A stretch of DNA of 64,000 nucleotides from Allomuricauda sp. TY007 (GTDB taxonomy: Bacteria > Bacteroidota > Bacteroidia > Flavobacteriales > Flavobacteriaceae), in assembly GCF_010468565.1 (NCBI RefSeq), contig NZ_WUEG01000001.1, positions 62,001 through 126,000 on the forward strand. The letters run 5' to 3'. The notes beneath the pieces were generated by a model, which did not search any database, was not told where the DNA came from, and worked only from the letters and a program-made list of their open reading frames with translations. This document shows, piece after piece, positions 24,145 through 33,541 of this stretch (position 1 is the stretch's first letter; each line of letters begins with the position of its first letter). A program made the translations under genes and the position numbers.

Positions 24145-25566
24145 ATGAAAACTAATTTTCTACTAACCATTTTTGTGTTTTTCACATTATTATGTTTTGC
24201 CCAAAAAGATTCTATTTCTATTCAAGAATTAAAAATAATTCAGCTTGAAGACGAGATCGATGACTTAAATAGAACATTGGAAAAGAGTAATGAGCATATC
24301 AAAGAACTTCTTATTGAGAATGAGAAATTAAGTAACTCTAATTTTGAAAAAATTGATGGTAGACTTACTAACTTTATTTGGTTAATCTCGGTTTTAGGTG
24401 GTCTATCCATTGCCTTACTAACATTTTTTGGTTGGAAATATTTATCCAATTCAATAAATAACTTTTTCACTGAAAGAGTTCAAGAATTATCAGATGCCAA
24501 ATTGAATAAAATAGTTACGGAAAAATGGATAAGAGAACAAGTGGTAAAAAAGTCCGAGCAGCCCATAAAAAAGGCTATTGAGGATTTGCAGCTGGATTTT
24601 GTAAATATTAGTGAACAATTAATTAATGACGAAAAATCTAAATGGCAAAAACATCATGAACAAGCCATCAAAACTGTAGAAGAAATTGAAAACCTGAGAA
24701 CTTCTTTGGAAAAAGAAGGACTCAATCAAAAGTCAAGCAAGTTAAATCCTGAGGATAGGTTAAAGGTAAAAGCAGCTTCCGAGACCCCAAAAAATATTGA
24801 GAATTTTAACTGGGAAGATTGGTTTTGGAAAGGTAGGAATGAATTTGAAGAAGGAAAATTTAGAGATGCAGCTTTTTCATTTACGAAGGCAAAAGAGCTG
24901 AACCCTACTGACTCAAATATTACAGTATGGCTGGGGTCTATAAAGAATGATATTGGCGAATATGAACAAGCTATAGAAGACTTAGATAAAGCTATTGAAC
25001 TAAACCCAAAAAATGACATTGCTTGGAATAATCGTGGGGTTGCCAAAAATGAATTAAAGAATTGGGAGGAAGCTATAAAAGATTTTAGTCAAGCCATTAA
25101 ACTTGACCCCACAAAGGATGCTTCATGGGCTAACTTAGGCTATTCGAAAAGTCATTTGGGAAGACACAAAGAAGCTATAAAAGATTTGGATAAAGCCATT
25201 GACCTTAATCCTGAGAGTGAAATCGCTTTTTCCAACAGAGGATATGCTAAAAACGAGGTTGGTGATTACAAAGGTGCCATTGAAGATTTCGACAGAGCAT
25301 TAAAAATCAATCCAAAGAATGATACGTCCTGGAATAATCGTGCATTTGCAAATATCGAACTTGAAAACTACGATGAAGCTCAATTAAACCTTGAAGAAGT
25401 GTTTAAAATTAATCCAAAAAATCAGTTTGCTTATTTTAATCTTGGAAATATGCAGCAAAAACAAAACAACATAAAAGATGCTTGCTTGGCGTGGAAAAAA
25501 GCTTTGGATTTGGGTTATAGTGAAGCGCAAGAAAAATTAAATGAATTTTGTAATTCAAAAGATTAA
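24145..25566 (+). CDS. TPR-repeat protein with coiled coil and membrane anchor
   Basis: A 473-residue protein: signal-like start (1-20), coiled coil (25-58, many K/E heptads), a membrane helix (about 61-86, FIWLISVLGGLSIALLTFFGW), a second coiled coil (100-190), and about seven tetratricopeptide repeats from 225 to the end (the unit A..DLDKAIELNPKNDIAWNNRG recurs). It probably scaffolds proteins at the membrane. Base use is visibly more AT-rich than its neighbours, consistent with acquired DNA. It ends 4 bp inside the converging lactonase gene. Confidence 0.83.
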   Translation: MKTNFLLTIFVFFTLLCFAQKDSISIQELKIIQLEDEIDDLNRTLEKSNEHIKELLIENEKLSNSNFEKIDGRLTNFIWLISVLGGLSIALLTFFGWKYLSNSINNFFTERVQELSDAKLNKIVTEKWIREQVVKKSEQPIKKAIEDLQLDFVNISEQLINDEKSKWQKHHEQAIKTVEEIENLRTSLEKEGLNQKSSKLNPEDRLKVKAASETPKNIENFNWEDWFWKGRNEFEEGKFRDAAFSFTKAKELNPTDSNITVWLGSIKNDIGEYEQAIEDLDKAIELNPKNDIAWNNRGVAKNELKNWEEAIKDFSQAIKLDPTKDASWANLGYSKSHLGRHKEAIKDLDKAIDLNPESEIAFSNRGYAKNEVGDYKGAIEDFDRALKINPKNDTSWNNRAFANIELENYDEAQLNLEEVFKINPKNQFAYFNLGNMQQKQNNIKDACLAWKKALDLGYSEAQEKLNEFCNSKD

Positions 25567-26663
25567 TTTAAAAACACCAAACAAACCGGATTAGGATGTT
25601 TTACTTCATTTAAAAAGGTCAAGGTTCCATTTTCAGTGTCTCTTTTGAATATGGCAATGTTGCTCGTCTTTTGGTTAGCGACCAACAAAAATTCACCCGT
25701 TGGGTCCATGGAAAAGTTTCTAGGCCAATCCCCATGTACCGATTCCCGCCCCACCAATTCCAATTGACCAGAGTCCTCATCAACTTCAAAAATTACGATA
25801 GTGTTTTCCCCACGATTGGAACCGTACAAAAATTTGCCATCCGGAGATAAATGCAAGTCGGCACAAAAGCTTTCCCCGTCAAAACCAGCATCCAAAGTGG
25901 GGACCACTTGGACTTCTTGATAATTTCCGTTCCCAGCTTTTTCAAAAACGGAAATGGTACTGTTCAACTCATTGATTACGTATAGTAATTGACCTTTCTT
26001 ACCAAAGGTAAAGTGGCGTGGTCCCGCCCCATCTTCAAATGGTATTGAGCTTTGTTCTGCAGGAACGAACTCCCCGTCCTTTTGACTGTATCGCTTCACT
26101 GCATCCAGGCCCAAATCGGTAACCATGAGGCCATCGGCATTAAACTGTGCCATGTGTGCATGGGATGTTTTTACAGAATCCAAAGGTTTATGATCAATAA
26201 CTTGTGGGCTATCTGCCAAAGAGCCGTCTTCATTTAGAGAAAATATGGAAACATTGCCCCCGGTATAGTTGGCAACGGCCAAATACCCATCCCCTGAAAG
26301 GGAAACATGACAAGGATGCGCTCCTTGGGTTCCCATACTATTTTGAAGTTCCAAAACATCCTTGTTCAAACTAAAGGCGGTAACACCTCCGCCCAAACTA
26401 TCAAAATCGGCGGTCTCCTGGACGGCATACAGATTCTTTTTGTCATCAGAAATGGCCAAATAAGATGGATTTGTCAATTTGGCCGCCAGTTTTTGATTGG
26501 ACAGTTCTCCTGTGTTTGCATTAAAAGTGTAGGTGTAAATGCCTTCACTATCGCCATCGGTATAGGTTCCAACAAATAGGGTGTACATAGGTTTTTTTTC
26601 AGGTTTTTCGGTACAGGCGACAATCATTGTCGCACATAGTAATACTGGCACTAATTTCCTCAT
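25563..26663 (-). CDS. Lactonase family beta-propeller lipoprotein (YbhE-like)
   Basis: A 366-residue seven-bladed propeller protein with a lipoprotein signal (MRKLVPVLLCATMIVAC, C17). The features FVGTYTDGDSEGIYTY near 30, GAHPCHVSLSGDG and GAGPRHFTFGKKGQ, and DWPRNFSMDPTGEFLLVANQ match 6-phosphogluconolactonase-type proteins (Lactonase, PF10282). Being exported, it is unlikely to serve the pentose phosphate pathway; opening of sugar lactones made by periplasmic dehydrogenases is plausible, and such a dehydrogenase lies at 27825. That link is inference. Confidence 0.87.
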   Translation of the reverse strand: MRKLVPVLLCATMIVACTEKPEKKPMYTLFVGTYTDGDSEGIYTYTFNANTGELSNQKLAAKLTNPSYLAISDDKKNLYAVQETADFDSLGGGVTAFSLNKDVLELQNSMGTQGAHPCHVSLSGDGYLAVANYTGGNVSIFSLNEDGSLADSPQVIDHKPLDSVKTSHAHMAQFNADGLMVTDLGLDAVKRYSQKDGEFVPAEQSSIPFEDGAGPRHFTFGKKGQLLYVINELNSTISVFEKAGNGNYQEVQVVPTLDAGFDGESFCADLHLSPDGKFLYGSNRGENTIVIFEVDEDSGQLELVGRESVHGDWPRNFSMDPTGEFLLVANQKTSNIAIFKRDTENGTLTFLNEVKHPNPVCLVFLN

Positions 26664-26732
26664 TGGTTTAGTTAGTTTGTTTTCTAAAGTAATGAAAGTA
26701 GCATAATGATTTCAACTTTTTATCTTTAATCC

Positions 26733-27746
26733 GTGAAAAATAACATTGTAATACTTGTGCTATGCAGTCTGGGTATTGCCCAAGGTTCCTTTCTGTGTTT
26801 TTATTTATTGACACTTAAAAAAGGGAATCGTTTGGCTCACCAATTCTTGGCATTGGTCATATTGGGATTGATTCTTCGCATAGGCAAATCCATTTTGAAT
26901 GTGTACCTAGACCTTGAGGCATGGCAGCGCAATCTTGGTATTGCAGGGATTCTATTGGTGGGACCAAGTCTTTGGCTGTACGGTGAAGTTTTGTTTAAAA
27001 GACGTGAAGAACTACATTGGACCACATATCTTCATTTTTTACCCTACCTATTGTTTACCTTGTTTTGTTGGATCATACCTAATCGTGGGGATACCATATC
27101 CTACTTTATTTATAATGCCGTTTTTGCCCATCTTTTGATGTATTTGGTCATGACCATGTGGCTATTGATCAAAAACTCACAAAGTACCCAACCCAAGATT
27201 TATCAGTGGTACCGCAATCTTGTTATTGGTGTTGGACTGATTTGGGCCTTTTATATTGGGAACATCGCTGGACTGATTCCCTTCTATATCGGCGGGGCGC
27301 TCTTTTTTACCCTTTTGGTCTATATGTTCTCCTTTCTTTTGCTTCGCAATCATACTTTTTCACTTGAAAAATATACCGGCTCCGTTGTTGACACTACCTT
27401 GTCCAAAGGTTTGATGAAATCCATCGTCGCTCTTTTTGAAACGGAAGAAGTTTATCTAAATCCTAAACTGTCCTTAAGCGAAGTTGCCCAATCCTTGCAA
27501 ACCTCCCCCAGAATTCTCTCCCAAGTAGTAAATGAAAACAAGAGGATGAACTTTTCTGAATTCGTGAATTTTTATCGAATTGAAAATGCCAAAAAGCTTT
27601 TAGTTTCATCGGAAAGAAAAGATGAAAAAATGGTGTCCATTGCATACGATTCGGGTTTTGGAAATGTAACCTCGTTTAATTTGGCCTTTAAGTCTTTTAC
27701 TGGCCTGACCCCTTCACAGTTCAAGAAGCAAAACGGTCTATCTTAA
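26733..27746 (+). CDS. Membrane-bound AraC family transcriptional regulator
   Basis: A 337-residue regulator starting at GTG 26733. Residues 1-215 hold about seven hydrophobic segments, the sensor layout common in Bacteroidota. The C-terminal 100 residues are an AraC helix-turn-helix pair: LSLSEVAQSLQTSPRILSQVVNE and the conserved VSIAYDSGFGNVTSFNLAFKSFTGLTPSQFK (in part). It lies 78 bp upstream of the PQQ-type sugar dehydrogenase on the same strand and may control it. Confidence 0.88.
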   Translation: MKNNIVILVLCSLGIAQGSFLCFYLLTLKKGNRLAHQFLALVILGLILRIGKSILNVYLDLEAWQRNLGIAGILLVGPSLWLYGEVLFKRREELHWTTYLHFLPYLLFTLFCWIIPNRGDTISYFIYNAVFAHLLMYLVMTMWLLIKNSQSTQPKIYQWYRNLVIGVGLIWAFYIGNIAGLIPFYIGGALFFTLLVYMFSFLLLRNHTFSLEKYTGSVVDTTLSKGLMKSIVALFETEEVYLNPKLSLSEVAQSLQTSPRILSQVVNENKRMNFSEFVNFYRIENAKKLLVSSERKDEKMVSIAYDSGFGNVTSFNLAFKSFTGLTPSQFKKQNGLS

Positions 27747-27824
27747 TTAAAAAACGTTTTAAAAATCATGATTTTTAAAGCATTTGATAGGTAATCTTAG
27801 GTCATTTGGGGCAAAATCTATTCC

Positions 27825-28979
27825 ATGCGATATTATCTATTTCCAATTATCATCCTCTTGATCGGGTGTAAGAACAATGGTCGGACAGAACTCACAAAAA
27901 ACCCCATTCTGCCCAAGAAAAAAATTGTTTTTGAAGGATTGAACCGTCCTTGGAGCATTGCTTTTATAAACGATGACGAAGCCCTGGTCACTGAAAAGAA
28001 CGGGGACATGGTCAAGGTAAACCTTCAAAATAAAACCAAGAAAATCATTAAGGGTTTTCCAGAAGACCTAACGGATAGCATCGGTGCCATCCATATTGGT
28101 GACAACTCTGGAATTTTTGATGTTCTGCTTCATCCAGATTTTAAGGAGAACCACAAACTTTACTTTTCCTACGCAGCCAAAAAGAAAGGAGTGGGCAAAA
28201 CCACAAAATTTGTCCAGGCCCAACTGGAAAACGACTCTTTATTCGATTTAAAAACCATTTTGGCGGCCGAACCCTATACGTACATCAATTACCATTATGG
28301 TGGGGGAATGGCCATAGGCACGGACAACAAACTCTACCTCACCGTGGGCGAGCGGCTTTTTTGGGAGCACGACGAACCCGCGTTGCCCATTGCACAGGAC
28401 GCAAAAGATCCCAGGGGCAAAATCCATCGCTTCAACTTGGATGGAAGTATCCCGGAAGACAATCCTGATTATGGCGAAGGTACCGTTCCGAGCATTTTTG
28501 CCATGGGTATCAGAAACACCCAAGGGATTGCACTTCAACCTGAAACAGGTTCTTTTTGGTTTACGGAGCATGGCACCATCCAAGGAGATGAAATCAATAT
28601 TTTAAAGAAAGGGGGCAATTATGGTTGGCCCAATAGTACAACAGGGCGTTTGCGAAGTGAGGATTACAAGCCCCCTCAATTGGATGGCGTCGAATTCACT
28701 TCGCCTACGTGGTTCTGGCACCATACCGTAGCACCGACCGGACTTTGCTTTTATACAGGTGATGAGTTCCCGCAGTGGAAAAACGACCTACTTGTCCCAG
28801 GGCTTTCGCGGGGAAGCTTATGGCGGTTTCACATTGTTGGGGATACAATCAAAAGTGCCGAAGAACTATTTCTGGACGAAAGGGTTCGCTCTAGAAAAGT
28901 AGCACAAAGCCCAGATGGCAAATTGTACATGCTTACGGATGAAGAAAACGGAAAAATCATTCAGATCCTTCCCCAATGA
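27825..28979 (+). CDS. PQQ-dependent sugar dehydrogenase-like lipoprotein
   Basis: A 384-residue exported six-bladed propeller of the soluble glucose dehydrogenase (GSDH) family. The lipobox is IGC with C15. Motifs include LNRPWSIAFINDDEALVTEKNGDM near 40-60, LLHPDFKENHKLYFSY, and EHGTIQGDEINILKKGGNYGWP, the family calcium/PQQ region. It should oxidise an aldose or similar sugar in the periplasm. The YbhE-like lactonase nearby could open the product lactone. The predicted promoter is unclear; an AraC regulator precedes it. Confidence 0.85.
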   Translation: MRYYLFPIIILLIGCKNNGRTELTKNPILPKKKIVFEGLNRPWSIAFINDDEALVTEKNGDMVKVNLQNKTKKIIKGFPEDLTDSIGAIHIGDNSGIFDVLLHPDFKENHKLYFSYAAKKKGVGKTTKFVQAQLENDSLFDLKTILAAEPYTYINYHYGGGMAIGTDNKLYLTVGERLFWEHDEPALPIAQDAKDPRGKIHRFNLDGSIPEDNPDYGEGTVPSIFAMGIRNTQGIALQPETGSFWFTEHGTIQGDEINILKKGGNYGWPNSTTGRLRSEDYKPPQLDGVEFTSPTWFWHHTVAPTGLCFYTGDEFPQWKNDLLVPGLSRGSLWRFHIVGDTIKSAEELFLDERVRSRKVAQSPDGKLYMLTDEENGKIIQILPQ

Positions 28980-29006
28980 AGCAACATAAAAAAGGCTTGG
29001 AAATGA

Positions 29007-30407
29007 CTAGTCCTGCGACGTACCTGATCCCGATTGAAGGTTTGTGTCGATTTCCTTTTTGAGAAAGAAGCCCGTCACCACTGTGGAAAGCACATCGGCA
29101 ATACAAAATGAGAGCCATACCCCTATTTCTCCCATAAAATTGGGAAGTATCAAGATCAAAGGGATAAAAAAGAATCCTTGACGGGTCAAAGTGAGCAACA
29201 AAGCCGGAATGGCTTTGCCGATAGCCTGAAAATAGGCGGCCCCAATCAACTGTATGGCAATAATCGGTGTAGCAGCAAAAACCAAACGCATGGCCATGGG
29301 GGTATGTTGCAGTACAAAATTGTTGGTCGCTATTTCTTCTGCGGATAATTCGGGCCGGTTACTCAAAAACAAGGAGGCAATTTCCGAAGGAAAAACCATC
29401 AACACCACGAATACAATTGTGGCAACCAATGCCGCATATTTAATGGCCGTATAGATGGATTCCTTCACCCGATCGTACTTAACCGCACCATAATTATAGC
29501 CGGCAATGGGCAAAAAACCCTGTGTAACCCCAAAAACAGGAAAGAGGGCGAACATCAACATTCTACCGATGATGGCATATACCGCCACCATCGCCTCGCC
29601 ACCCAAATTGAACAATATATTGTTCATCAATAAGTATGTGATGCTGGTTACGGCCTGTCGGGCCAAGGTCACAAATCCCAACGAACCGATTTCCCGAAGA
29701 ATGGGCCGATCTAACCCGAAATGGGAGATGTCAATCTTTAACTCTGAATTATCCGATAGAAAAAAATAAAACACATAAAGGAAACAGAGCAAATAGCCCA
29801 CCGTAGTGGCCCAAGCGGCTCCATGCATGCCCCAATCAAACACATAAATAAAAATATAATCCATCAATAGGTTTCCCACAGATGGAATGATCATGGCAAT
29901 CATCGCAAAACGAGGCTTGCCTTCCGCACGGATGACGGAATTGCCCATCATACAGAGCGCCAGAAAGGGTACTCCGTATAAAATAATGGTGTAGTAAATC
30001 TTAGCGGGCTCAAAAATGGAGCCTTTTCCCCCAAAGGCGGGAATCAGGCTGTCGACAAAGTAAAGTCCAAGGGCCACCATGGTAATGGTAACCACTAAAG
30101 TGAGGGTAATCTGGTTCCCGAAAGTTTTTAGGGCCTTTTCCCTATTATTCGCACCAAGCGCTCTTGAAATAATACTGGAACCACCAATACCTATGGCCAT
30201 TCCCAAGGCTGCAATAAAAAACGAAACAGGCAGCACCACATTAATGGCAGCTATGGCGATGGAACCTATCCAGTTTCCCACAAAAATGGAATCCACCAGT
30301 ACGTTCAAGGACATCACCAGAATACCGATCGAAGCGGGTACGGCCTGTTTGATCAGTAATTTTCCAATGGGTTCCTGCCCAAGTTCATCAGAGGTGATTT
30401 TGGCCAT
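29007..30407 (-). CDS. MATE family efflux transporter
   Basis: A 466-residue protein with about twelve membrane segments. The start (DELGQEPIGKLLIKQAVPASIGILVMSLNVLVDSIFVGNWIG in part) and the internal repeats GGSSIISRALGANNREKA and QGFLPIAGYNYGAVKYDRVKES are typical of the MATE/NorM-DinF superfamily, which exports drugs or metabolites using Na+ or H+ gradients. It converges with the PQQ-type dehydrogenase gene with a 27-bp gap. Substrate unknown. Confidence 0.92.
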   Translation of the reverse strand: MAKITSDELGQEPIGKLLIKQAVPASIGILVMSLNVLVDSIFVGNWIGSIAIAAINVVLPVSFFIAALGMAIGIGGSSIISRALGANNREKALKTFGNQITLTLVVTITMVALGLYFVDSLIPAFGGKGSIFEPAKIYYTIILYGVPFLALCMMGNSVIRAEGKPRFAMIAMIIPSVGNLLMDYIFIYVFDWGMHGAAWATTVGYLLCFLYVFYFFLSDNSELKIDISHFGLDRPILREIGSLGFVTLARQAVTSITYLLMNNILFNLGGEAMVAVYAIIGRMLMFALFPVFGVTQGFLPIAGYNYGAVKYDRVKESIYTAIKYAALVATIVFVVLMVFPSEIASLFLSNRPELSAEEIATNNFVLQHTPMAMRLVFAATPIIAIQLIGAAYFQAIGKAIPALLLTLTRQGFFFIPLILILPNFMGEIGVWLSFCIADVLSTVVTGFFLKKEIDTNLQSGSGTSQD

Positions 30408-30464
30408 GCCAGCGGGTATTCTTAGGATTTGCTATTAAAGTGAATGGTAAAATATTGTTCAAAA

Positions 30465-31247
30465 CTACAACGCATTCACCAAATTCCCTTTGTTCTCTTT
30501 CAGTTTTTCGGCAATACTGTCCCAAAACTCTATTCTGTATTGGAGCGCCTGCTTGCTGTATTCCAAAACATCGCCCCATTTTTGCTCATCGGAACCACAA
30601 AGGGCCTGAATCATTCGCATGGCCAAGGGACCATGTTCGTCCCCGTCCAATTCGATATGCCTTTTGAGATAATACTCCAGTTTTCTGTATTTGCCTGCTC
30701 CAGATTGTTCGATGATGCCCAAGAACATATCCGGAATCAGGTCTTCGCGACCAAAGGTAAACGCAGCAGCAATAAGATGTGGTTGTCCACTGTTGATGAC
30801 CCCGAAGGTAAACTGCAAAAAGTTCTTTTCAGCCTGATGGAGTTCAGCCGTTTCAATTTGGCTTGAAATAGTCTTTAGATTCGTAAAAGATGAAATGATT
30901 GCTTCAGCTTTTTGGGTGTCAGCATCTACTTCTTCCATGGCATCCATGTACATCTCAAAATGACTTTTGGCCTCTCCTTTTTCATTGAAATCGCTCTCTT
31001 CTTCCAACACAATCTCATTGATGAAACGAGCCACGGACGTATCCCTAGCCGGATGCCAAGGTAGACCCACACAAGTTAAGTGCTGCTGCAAGGCTTTTAG
31101 GAGCGACATAAAATCCCATACCGCGTAGACATGACTCTCCATGAAGATTTTGATGTCCGTCACCGAATCCAATTGGGCATACAATGGATGGTTTTTGAGT
31201 TGCTCGCGCAGGGGTCGGAGCTCTTGCTCCATGTTTTCAATTTTCAT
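30465..31247 (-). CDS. DUF3050 family protein (heme-oxygenase-like fold)
   Basis: A 260-residue helical protein. LREQLKNHPLYAQL, ESHVYAVWDFMSLLKALQ and the C-terminal HIELDGDEHGPLAMRM are hallmarks of DUF3050, thought to share the heme-oxygenase-like helical fold with the His/Glu residues of iron-binding members. I start at ATG 31247, since the longer frame (to 31307) would begin inside hemH. It follows hemH on the same strand with a 31-bp gap, so a role with iron or heme is attractive but unproven. Confidence 0.78.
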   Translation of the reverse strand: MKIENMEQELRPLREQLKNHPLYAQLDSVTDIKIFMESHVYAVWDFMSLLKALQQHLTCVGLPWHPARDTSVARFINEIVLEEESDFNEKGEAKSHFEMYMDAMEEVDADTQKAEAIISSFTNLKTISSQIETAELHQAEKNFLQFTFGVINSGQPHLIAAAFTFGREDLIPDMFLGIIEQSGAGKYRKLEYYLKRHIELDGDEHGPLAMRMIQALCGSDEQKWGDVLEYSKQALQYRIEFWDSIAEKLKENKGNLVNAL

Positions 31248-31278
31248 AGCAGCTTTTATTCTCTTCTTTATACGGAGT

Positions 31279-32358
31279 TTAACGGATATTGGTTTCGGGC
31301 AATACATCTTTTTCTTCCCATTCCTTGATCCATTTGGCCATCAGTTCGGCCCAATCGTCACGGTCGTTCAAACATGGAATGTGGATGTAATCGCCTCCGC
31401 CTGCTTCTTGGAACTGCTCCTTCCCCTCCATGGCGATTTCCTCCAAGGTCTCCAAACAATCACTTACGAATGCCGGGGTGATTACCGCCAATTTTTTGAT
31501 TCCTTTTTTACCAAATCTTTCAAACTCCTTATCTGTAAATGGCTGAAGCCAAGGGTCGCTCCCCAATCTGGATTGAAATGAGGTACTGACCTTGTCCTCT
31601 GGCAAGTTCAATTCTTTTTTAACCAACTCCGTAGTGTCGTAGCATTGATGGCGGTAACAGGTATGGTGTGCCACGGAATTGGTCTTGCAGCACTCCCCGT
31701 TCAGTTGGCAATGGAACTTGGTCGGGTCCGATTTTTTGATGTGCCTTTCGGGAATTCCGTGGTAGGAAAATAGGATGTGGTCGTAATCAAAACCTTTAAG
31801 GCCTTCGGCAATACTTTTTGATAATATTTTGATGTAATCGGGATTGCTGTAAAACGCTGGTAATGTAGTAATATGCATCTCTGGGAATTCCTGTTGTTGT
31901 ACCTCCAACGCTTTCACCACCACCGTTTCGTAGGAAGACATGGCATAATGCGGGTACAAAGGCACCAAGAAAACCTCATCCACTCCTTTCTCCTTCAATT
32001 CTTGTAAACCTTCTTTAATGGACCCAGAACCATAACGCATCCCAAGGGCCACGGGAAGGTCCGTATGTTTTTGAACTTTTTCGGTGAATCTTTCGGAAAG
32101 GATGATTAAGGGGGAGCCTTCCTCCCACCAAATTTTGGAATAGGCCTCTGCGGATTTTTTGGGACGGGTATTTAAAATAATGCCCCGAACGATAATGTTT
32201 CTAAGCACGGGATTAACATCTATAACGCGTTCGTCCATCAAAAATTCATCCAAGTATGGCTTAACATCCTTGGCGGTAGGGCTATCCGGCGAACCCAAAT
32301 TGACCAATAAAACTCCTTTTTTCACGGCTTTTCTATTTAGTCCGCTAAAATACAACAC
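31279..32358 (-). CDS. hemH: Ferrochelatase
   Basis: A 359-residue enzyme that inserts Fe2+ into protoporphyrin IX (or coproporphyrin III), the last step of heme synthesis. LLVNLGSPDSPTAKDVKPYLDEF near the start is the family signature. The catalytic histidine lies in FSYHGIPERHI, and VSFQSRLGSDPWLQP and VITPAFVSDCLETLEEI (with the conserved Glu) complete the site. The Cys-rich segment CQLNGECCKTN resembles metal-binding insertions of some bacterial ferrochelatases. It lies 4 kb from the other heme genes, on the opposite strand. Confidence 0.94.
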   Translation of the reverse strand: MLYFSGLNRKAVKKGVLLVNLGSPDSPTAKDVKPYLDEFLMDERVIDVNPVLRNIIVRGIILNTRPKKSAEAYSKIWWEEGSPLIILSERFTEKVQKHTDLPVALGMRYGSGSIKEGLQELKEKGVDEVFLVPLYPHYAMSSYETVVVKALEVQQQEFPEMHITTLPAFYSNPDYIKILSKSIAEGLKGFDYDHILFSYHGIPERHIKKSDPTKFHCQLNGECCKTNSVAHHTCYRHQCYDTTELVKKELNLPEDKVSTSFQSRLGSDPWLQPFTDKEFERFGKKGIKKLAVITPAFVSDCLETLEEIAMEGKEQFQEAGGGDYIHIPCLNDRDDWAELMAKWIKEWEEKDVLPETNIR

Positions 32359-32459
32359 GAAGTGGACTTCGCCTTTTCCACATCAAAATACTTTCTTATG
32401 ATGAAATAATGTTTCTCGATTTTGTTTAAGCAATATTCCCTACTTGAACTTTTCTATCT

Positions 32460-32467
32460 TATTTTTG
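32460..32467 (+). promoter_or_regulatory. -7 box directly before the MscS-like gene
   Basis: TATTTTTG fits TAnnTTTG exactly and ends only 3 bp before ATG 32471, so the transcript would have almost no leader if the box is used. Confidence 0.4.
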
Positions 32468-32470
32468 GGT

Positions 32471-33541
32471 ATGGAGTCTTTCTACGACAATGTTTCCAAG
32501 GAATCACTCATCTATTTGGGCATAGCACTGCTAGTGCTCATTATTCTCTATTGGGGTACATCAGTCCTAATGAAGCGTTTGGGCAAAAACCCAAAATATC
32601 TATTGCCCAAAAGTGCTTTTAAACGGTTGGCTCTTCCTCTCGTGTTGATTTTTATCTCGGTATTACTTCGAATGAAGGCCCTGCGTGATATTTTGAACTT
32701 GGAGGATGCAGCCTATTGGTTTAAAAAAGCAAGTACCATTCTCTTCATTTTTGCCATGGCATGGGTAATGATCGCTTTGCTCAAAATCATAAAAAAGGCA
32801 GTCATTCAAAATTATGACATTGGAGTCGCGGACAATTTAAAGGCACGAAAGGTCTATACCCAGTTCACTATTTTGGAACGTATTTTTATTTTCATCATAA
32901 TTCTATTGGCCACTGGCTTTATGCTGATGAGTTTTGAAGAAATCCGCGAAGTGGGCATCAGTATTTTTGCCTCTGCGGGGGTTGCGGGAATCATTATTGG
33001 TTTTTCTGCACAACAATTTATAGGGACCATTTTAGCGGGAATTCAAATTGCAATTGCCCAGCCCATAAAACTGGATGATGTGGTAATCGTGGAAGGTGAA
33101 TGGGGCCGCATCGAAGAAATTACGCTTACCTATGTAGTAGTGAGCATTTGGGACAAAAGGCGTTTGATCGTGCCCACGCCTTATTTTATAAACCAACCGT
33201 TCCAAAACTGGACCAAAACTTCCTCTGAACTGCTTGGGACCATATTTTTATATGTGGACTATAATGTTCCGTTTGATAAAATCCGGGAAGCACAAACAGA
33301 AATTTTAAACAATACGGATCTGTGGGACGGTAAGGTGAATGTGGTTCAAGTTACCGATACCAAACCCAATTATGTGGAGATTCGGTCCCTTGTAAGCGCC
33401 AAGGATTCGCCCACCGGTTGGGATTTACGGGTGCATGTACGTGAGAAGCTTATTGAATATTTACAAGAGAATTATCCAGAAAGCATTGCTAGAACCACCC
33501 GATTGACGGTTGAACATAAAAATGATAATAATGAAGAATAA
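32471..33541 (+). CDS. Small-conductance mechanosensitive channel (MscS-like)
   Basis: A 356-residue channel protein. Three hydrophobic segments (about 15-37, 58-76, 90-112) precede the pore helix region with FASAGVAGIIIGFSAQQFIGTILAGIQIA and the beta domain LDDVVIVEGEWGRIEEITLTYVVV. It would release solutes under osmotic downshock. ATG 32471 is preferred to TTG 32444. Its last 11 bp overlap the DUF1460 gene, so the two are coupled. Confidence 0.9.
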   Translation: MESFYDNVSKESLIYLGIALLVLIILYWGTSVLMKRLGKNPKYLLPKSAFKRLALPLVLIFISVLLRMKALRDILNLEDAAYWFKKASTILFIFAMAWVMIALLKIIKKAVIQNYDIGVADNLKARKVYTQFTILERIFIFIIILLATGFMLMSFEEIREVGISIFASAGVAGIIIGFSAQQFIGTILAGIQIAIAQPIKLDDVVIVEGEWGRIEEITLTYVVVSIWDKRRLIVPTPYFINQPFQNWTKTSSELLGTIFLYVDYNVPFDKIREAQTEILNNTDLWDGKVNVVQVTDTKPNYVEIRSLVSAKDSPTGWDLRVHVREKLIEYLQENYPESIARTTRLTVEHKNDNNEE

